Assembly (NCBI GenBank): GCA_002085285.1
Contig: NATK01000038.1
Location: 1 to 9,788 of the forward strand
Origin: Candidatus Latescibacteria bacterium 4484_7
Lineage (GTDB): Bacteria > Krumholzibacteriota > Krumholzibacteriia > Krumholzibacteriales > Krumholzibacteriaceae
Length of the DNA stretch: 9,788 nt
Reading direction: 5' to 3'
The position numbers were made by a program, and so were the translations under genes. This document shows, one piece after another, positions 8,401 through 9,788 of the stretch; the first letter of the stretch is position 1; every line of letters begins with the position of its first letter. The notes under the pieces were generated by a model, which searched no databases, was not told the origin of the DNA, and saw only the letters and a program-made list of their open reading frames with translations.

Positions 8401-8862
8401 TTCCCGCTTTTCTACAGAAACTATCTTGCCCTCAGGGCGATCGGAGCGGTCAGCACGGGTGAAGACAGGAGATACTTCTTCCTCGGAGGCCCTCTTACGA
8501 TGCGCGGCTACGATTATCTCCAATTGTCCGGGCCGAGGATGCTTCTCTTCAACGCCGAGTACAGGTTTCCTTTGATCGATGCGATTATATTCGGTTGGCC
8601 CGGGAGGTGGGGTTTCAGGAATATCGGAGGCACATTTTTCCTGGATTCGGGGAGTGTTTGGGGAGAAGGGTATTATCTCGATCCCGTGCCTTCGTTAGTG
8701 AAGCCGAGGGTAATAAGCGGATTGAAGTTTTACAGCGATTTTGGTGTTGGATTTTACATGAATTTTGGTTACCTTATTCTGAATTTTCAGATCGGTTGGC
8801 CGACGGACTTTTCGAGAACAGGGGATCCGGTATTTCATTTCTTCCTCGGGCCAATGTTTTGA
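5443..8862 (+). CDS. Secreted gluzincin-like peptidase / TolB-like propeller / Omp85 barrel fusion protein
   Basis: A complete protein of 1139 residues from ATG 5443 (up to 1143 from GTG 5431). Residues 1-38 look like a signal peptide with possible cleavage after LDA. Residues about 50-290 resemble the peptidase MA-like gluzincins: HELVH at 154-158, then WFAEGTAEY with the likely third zinc ligand Glu188. Residues about 315-610 hold six PD40/TolB-like repeats (the S/F-P-x-G signatures near 320, 374, 419, 463 and 538; a degenerate sixth near 577), with an insertion at 474-507. Residues 607-766 form a charged, low-complexity linker. Residues about 777-1139 are an Omp85-type barrel with GGPLTMRGY (1015-1023) and FLDSGSVWG (1066-1074), ending in Phe. 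The likely site is the outer membrane, with peptidase and propeller in the periplasm. Position after tamB suggests a role in outer-membrane assembly or quality control; the substrate is unknown, and activity is inferred only from motifs. Confidence 0.85.
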   Translation: MIFTKNSSNSHGERLIALLLSFLLTLSLAFVYSQRLDAQTWWFGKNKVQYRQFKWEVLRTPHFDVNFPEGHESLAAKTAVVLEYGYNKLSRDFLHNISWRIPVIVYGSHADFQQTNVTWSLIPEGVQAFAEPMRRRMVLHFSGSNSDFIHTTVHELVHIFTFDMVYGSLLQSVFSRNFLFQIPLWFAEGTAEYYSIGYDKTAEMFMRDATVHDYLMDLDQTGGYMVYKSGQAAIYYLNETYGNEKVIEIMDHLRHQRSMELALKTAIGISTRELSRDWKRAMRRKYWPLYADKKDLDDIAVQLTDHIKHHHYMNTKPEISPDGEHIVYFSDLKGLDGIYLMNAVTGKVEKKLVSGTISTRFESIKSMKSSLTYSPDGSRVAFVAKSKGFDRLFIVTVRKGRVLKEVRVPLDFFYSPAWSPSGKKIVFVGVEDGQTDLYLYDLDKNSFVNLTNDPEDEQGPAWFPDGERIAYSRHPIEIVQPYFKEDSLGVKRLVGVDYKNKDNVKMHDSDIWLVDIESGVKKMLLATPGNDNDPVVMPDGKEIIFTSDENGISNLYRGTVETGSYYRFTDVLGGIFSPSYSSKADRLVFSAFNSAGFDIYVMYDFSEKSRRSYSTGGPKLAAASSERKRHIGPEVVSEDEIAGTHDDKVFEGGKASEKDKAKILRPWTNQPSEAEGAVVRSDTSRSEGRRTERFGTAGAAGVASDTVRSKENIPKRSRTVGGSKAPRSGSRRKGLLRPDFGLENAPDVVVNEDSEEEINPDTLKAIRDRMRKQVGTIQPYHVKFAPDYVGNGAGLFYSTGFGFGLMNQIAFSDLLGDHHLYIMFNLYRSIEDSDIMVTYYYLKKRIDYAFGVFQYKNYLNSRVSSIGESFFDYRFFTERNYGAYGLISFPFSTFTRMDLEMEGFVSERKFFYYAVEDETGSLNFFPGEKSRRRLIQPTLSFVHDSALFNSLGPVIGSRWMVSISKALSFSGSDVSRSTAFVDYRKYFPLFYRNYLALRAIGAVSTGEDRRYFFLGGPLTMRGYDYLQLSGPRMLLFNAEYRFPLIDAIIFGWPGRWGFRNIGGTFFLDSGSVWGEGYYLDPVPSLVKPRVISGLKFYSDFGVGFYMNFGYLILNFQIGWPTDFSRTGDPVFHFFLGPMF

Positions 8863-8899
8863 GATCTACCGTAATCATTGAAATCCAAGCTCGACAGTC

Positions 8900-8903
8900 A
8901 GGA
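8900..8903 (+). promoter_or_regulatory. Ribosome binding site for the helicase gene
   Basis: AGGA ends 7 bases before ATG 8911, in the 48-base gap after the TGA of the preceding gene. No hairpin followed by a T-run is visible in this gap, so read-through transcription from the envelope genes is possible. Confidence 0.6.
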
Positions 8904-8910
8904 ATTCGTT

Positions 8911-9788
8911 ATGGAGAAATTGAATCCTCAACAGAGAGAGGCCGTAACTACGACTGAGGGGTACGTGCTCGTCCTTGCCGGTGCCGGCAGCGGAAAGACG
9001 AGGGTACTGACGGAGAGGATAGCCTATCTGATACGCGAGAAGAAGGTGTCCCCCGAGAGGATACTGGCGTTCACGTTCACAAACAAGGCGGCGGGGGAAA
9101 TGAGATCGCGTGTGGAGAGGCTGCTTGAGAGAAGAGATCTGCCTCTCTGGATAGGTACGTTCCATGCGACGGGTCTTAGGATCCTGCGAAGAGAGGCTAA
9201 ATACCTCGGTTACAGCAACAAATTCGCCGTTTTCGACGAGGACGATTCGATATCTTTGCTGAAGAACATCATCAAGAAGAAGGGGTTCAAGCTCGACGAG
9301 TATTCTCCGAAGGATGTGAGATGGCTCATCTCGAGGTGGAAGAACGATCTCGTCATTCCCGAGGAAGCCAAGCAAAACGCCTCTTTCGCTGAAGAGAGGA
9401 GGATCGCCGGGCTCTATGAGGCTTATACGAGCGAAATGCGGAAGTGCAATGCATTCGACTTCGACGACCTTATAACAAAGGTCGTCGAGCTCTTCACAGC
9501 CTTCCCGAAGGTCAAGGAGAGATATGCGAGGCAGTTCAAATACGTATTGGTCGACGAGTTTCAGGATACTAACAAAATGCAGATGCTATTGATAGATGCC
9601 CTTTCTTCACACAATAGGAACCTATTCGTCGTCGGCGACGACGACCAGGCGATATACGGGTGGAGGGGGGCTACGGTGAACAATATTCTCCAATTCGACA
9701 GGCTGTACAAGGGGACCGTGGTCATAAGGCTCGAGCAGAATTATAGGTCGACAAACAGGATACTCGACGGAGCGAATTCAGTGATCTC
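8911..9788 (+). CDS. uvrD: UvrD/PcrA/Rep-type superfamily 1A DNA helicase, 3' partial
   Basis: The first 292 codons are present and the frame is open at the window end. The N-terminal helicase motifs are intact and in order: Q motif LNPQQREAV (residues 4-12), Walker A GAGSGKT (24-30), motif Ia FTFTNKAAGEM (54-64), motif Ib GTFHATGLRILR (from 82), Walker B VDEFQDTN (214-221), motif III GDDDQAIYGWRGA (242-254), and motif IV LEQNYRST (274-281). The family unwinds DNA 3' to 5' with ATP, in excision and mismatch repair and in clearing replication blocks. The visible part cannot separate UvrD, PcrA and Rep, so the symbol stands for the family. ATG 8911 is chosen because it directly precedes the Q motif and has a well-spaced AGGA. 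It follows the barrel gene by 48 bases and has no evident functional tie to it. Confidence 0.95.
   Translation, partial: MEKLNPQQREAVTTTEGYVLVLAGAGSGKTRVLTERIAYLIREKKVSPERILAFTFTNKAAGEMRSRVERLLERRDLPLWIGTFHATGLRILRREAKYLGYSNKFAVFDEDDSISLLKNIIKKKGFKLDEYSPKDVRWLISRWKNDLVIPEEAKQNASFAEERRIAGLYEAYTSEMRKCNAFDFDDLITKVVELFTAFPKVKERYARQFKYVLVDEFQDTNKMQMLLIDALSSHNRNLFVVGDDDQAIYGWRGATVNNILQFDRLYKGTVVIRLEQNYRSTNRILDGANSVI

Noticed and set aside
8863..8910. Terminator between the fusion gene and the helicase gene
   Set aside because: No inverted repeat followed by a T-run is present in these 48 bases.
1..9788. CRISPR arrays, tRNA or rRNA genes, insertion sequences
   Set aside because: No direct-repeat arrays, terminal inverted repeats, transposase-like frames or RNA-gene patterns were seen; nearly every base is within four coding frames.

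Overview
The window is a tightly packed, single-strand stretch from a diderm bacterium. All four genes read on the plus strand, and the longest gap between them is under 80 bases. Three consecutive genes encode outer-membrane biogenesis proteins, which fixes the cell plan as diderm. Arg codons are mostly AGG/AGA, Ile is often ATA, one gene appears to start at TTG, and the GC content looks intermediate. This, with the gene content, suggests a lineage outside the Proteobacteria, perhaps of the FCB-type candidate phyla. That placement is a weak inference.

Layout: (1) positions 1-1446, the 3' part of an Omp85-family (BamA/TamA-type) outer-membrane barrel protein whose 5' end lies outside the window. 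(2) 1458-5363, a complete TamB-type protein (1301 residues) with an N-terminal membrane anchor and a C-terminal TamB/DUF490 domain. (3) about 5443-8862, a roughly 1140-residue secreted protein joining a HELVH zinc peptidase domain, a TolB-like six-repeat propeller, a charged disordered linker and an Omp85-type C-terminal barrel. (4) 8911 to the window end, the 5' part of a UvrD/PcrA/Rep-type DNA helicase.

Genes 1 and 2 form the familiar TamA-TamB pair: an outer-membrane barrel plus a periplasm-spanning beta-groove protein, involved in outer-membrane protein assembly and/or phospholipid transport. Gene 3 carries a barrel related to gene 1 (matching RGF/RGY and D-x-G-x-VWG motifs, 47-48 residues apart in each). 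Its N-terminal side carries a putative protease and a propeller where POTRA domains would be expected. Proteobacteria supply these functions as separate proteins (BamA, BamB or TolB, and the protease BepA), so this fusion is the most interesting item here. The second is the final POTRA domain of gene 1, which appears to be cut to about half a domain directly before the barrel. The helicase looks like an unrelated housekeeping neighbour that may be read through from the envelope genes, since I see no terminator between them.
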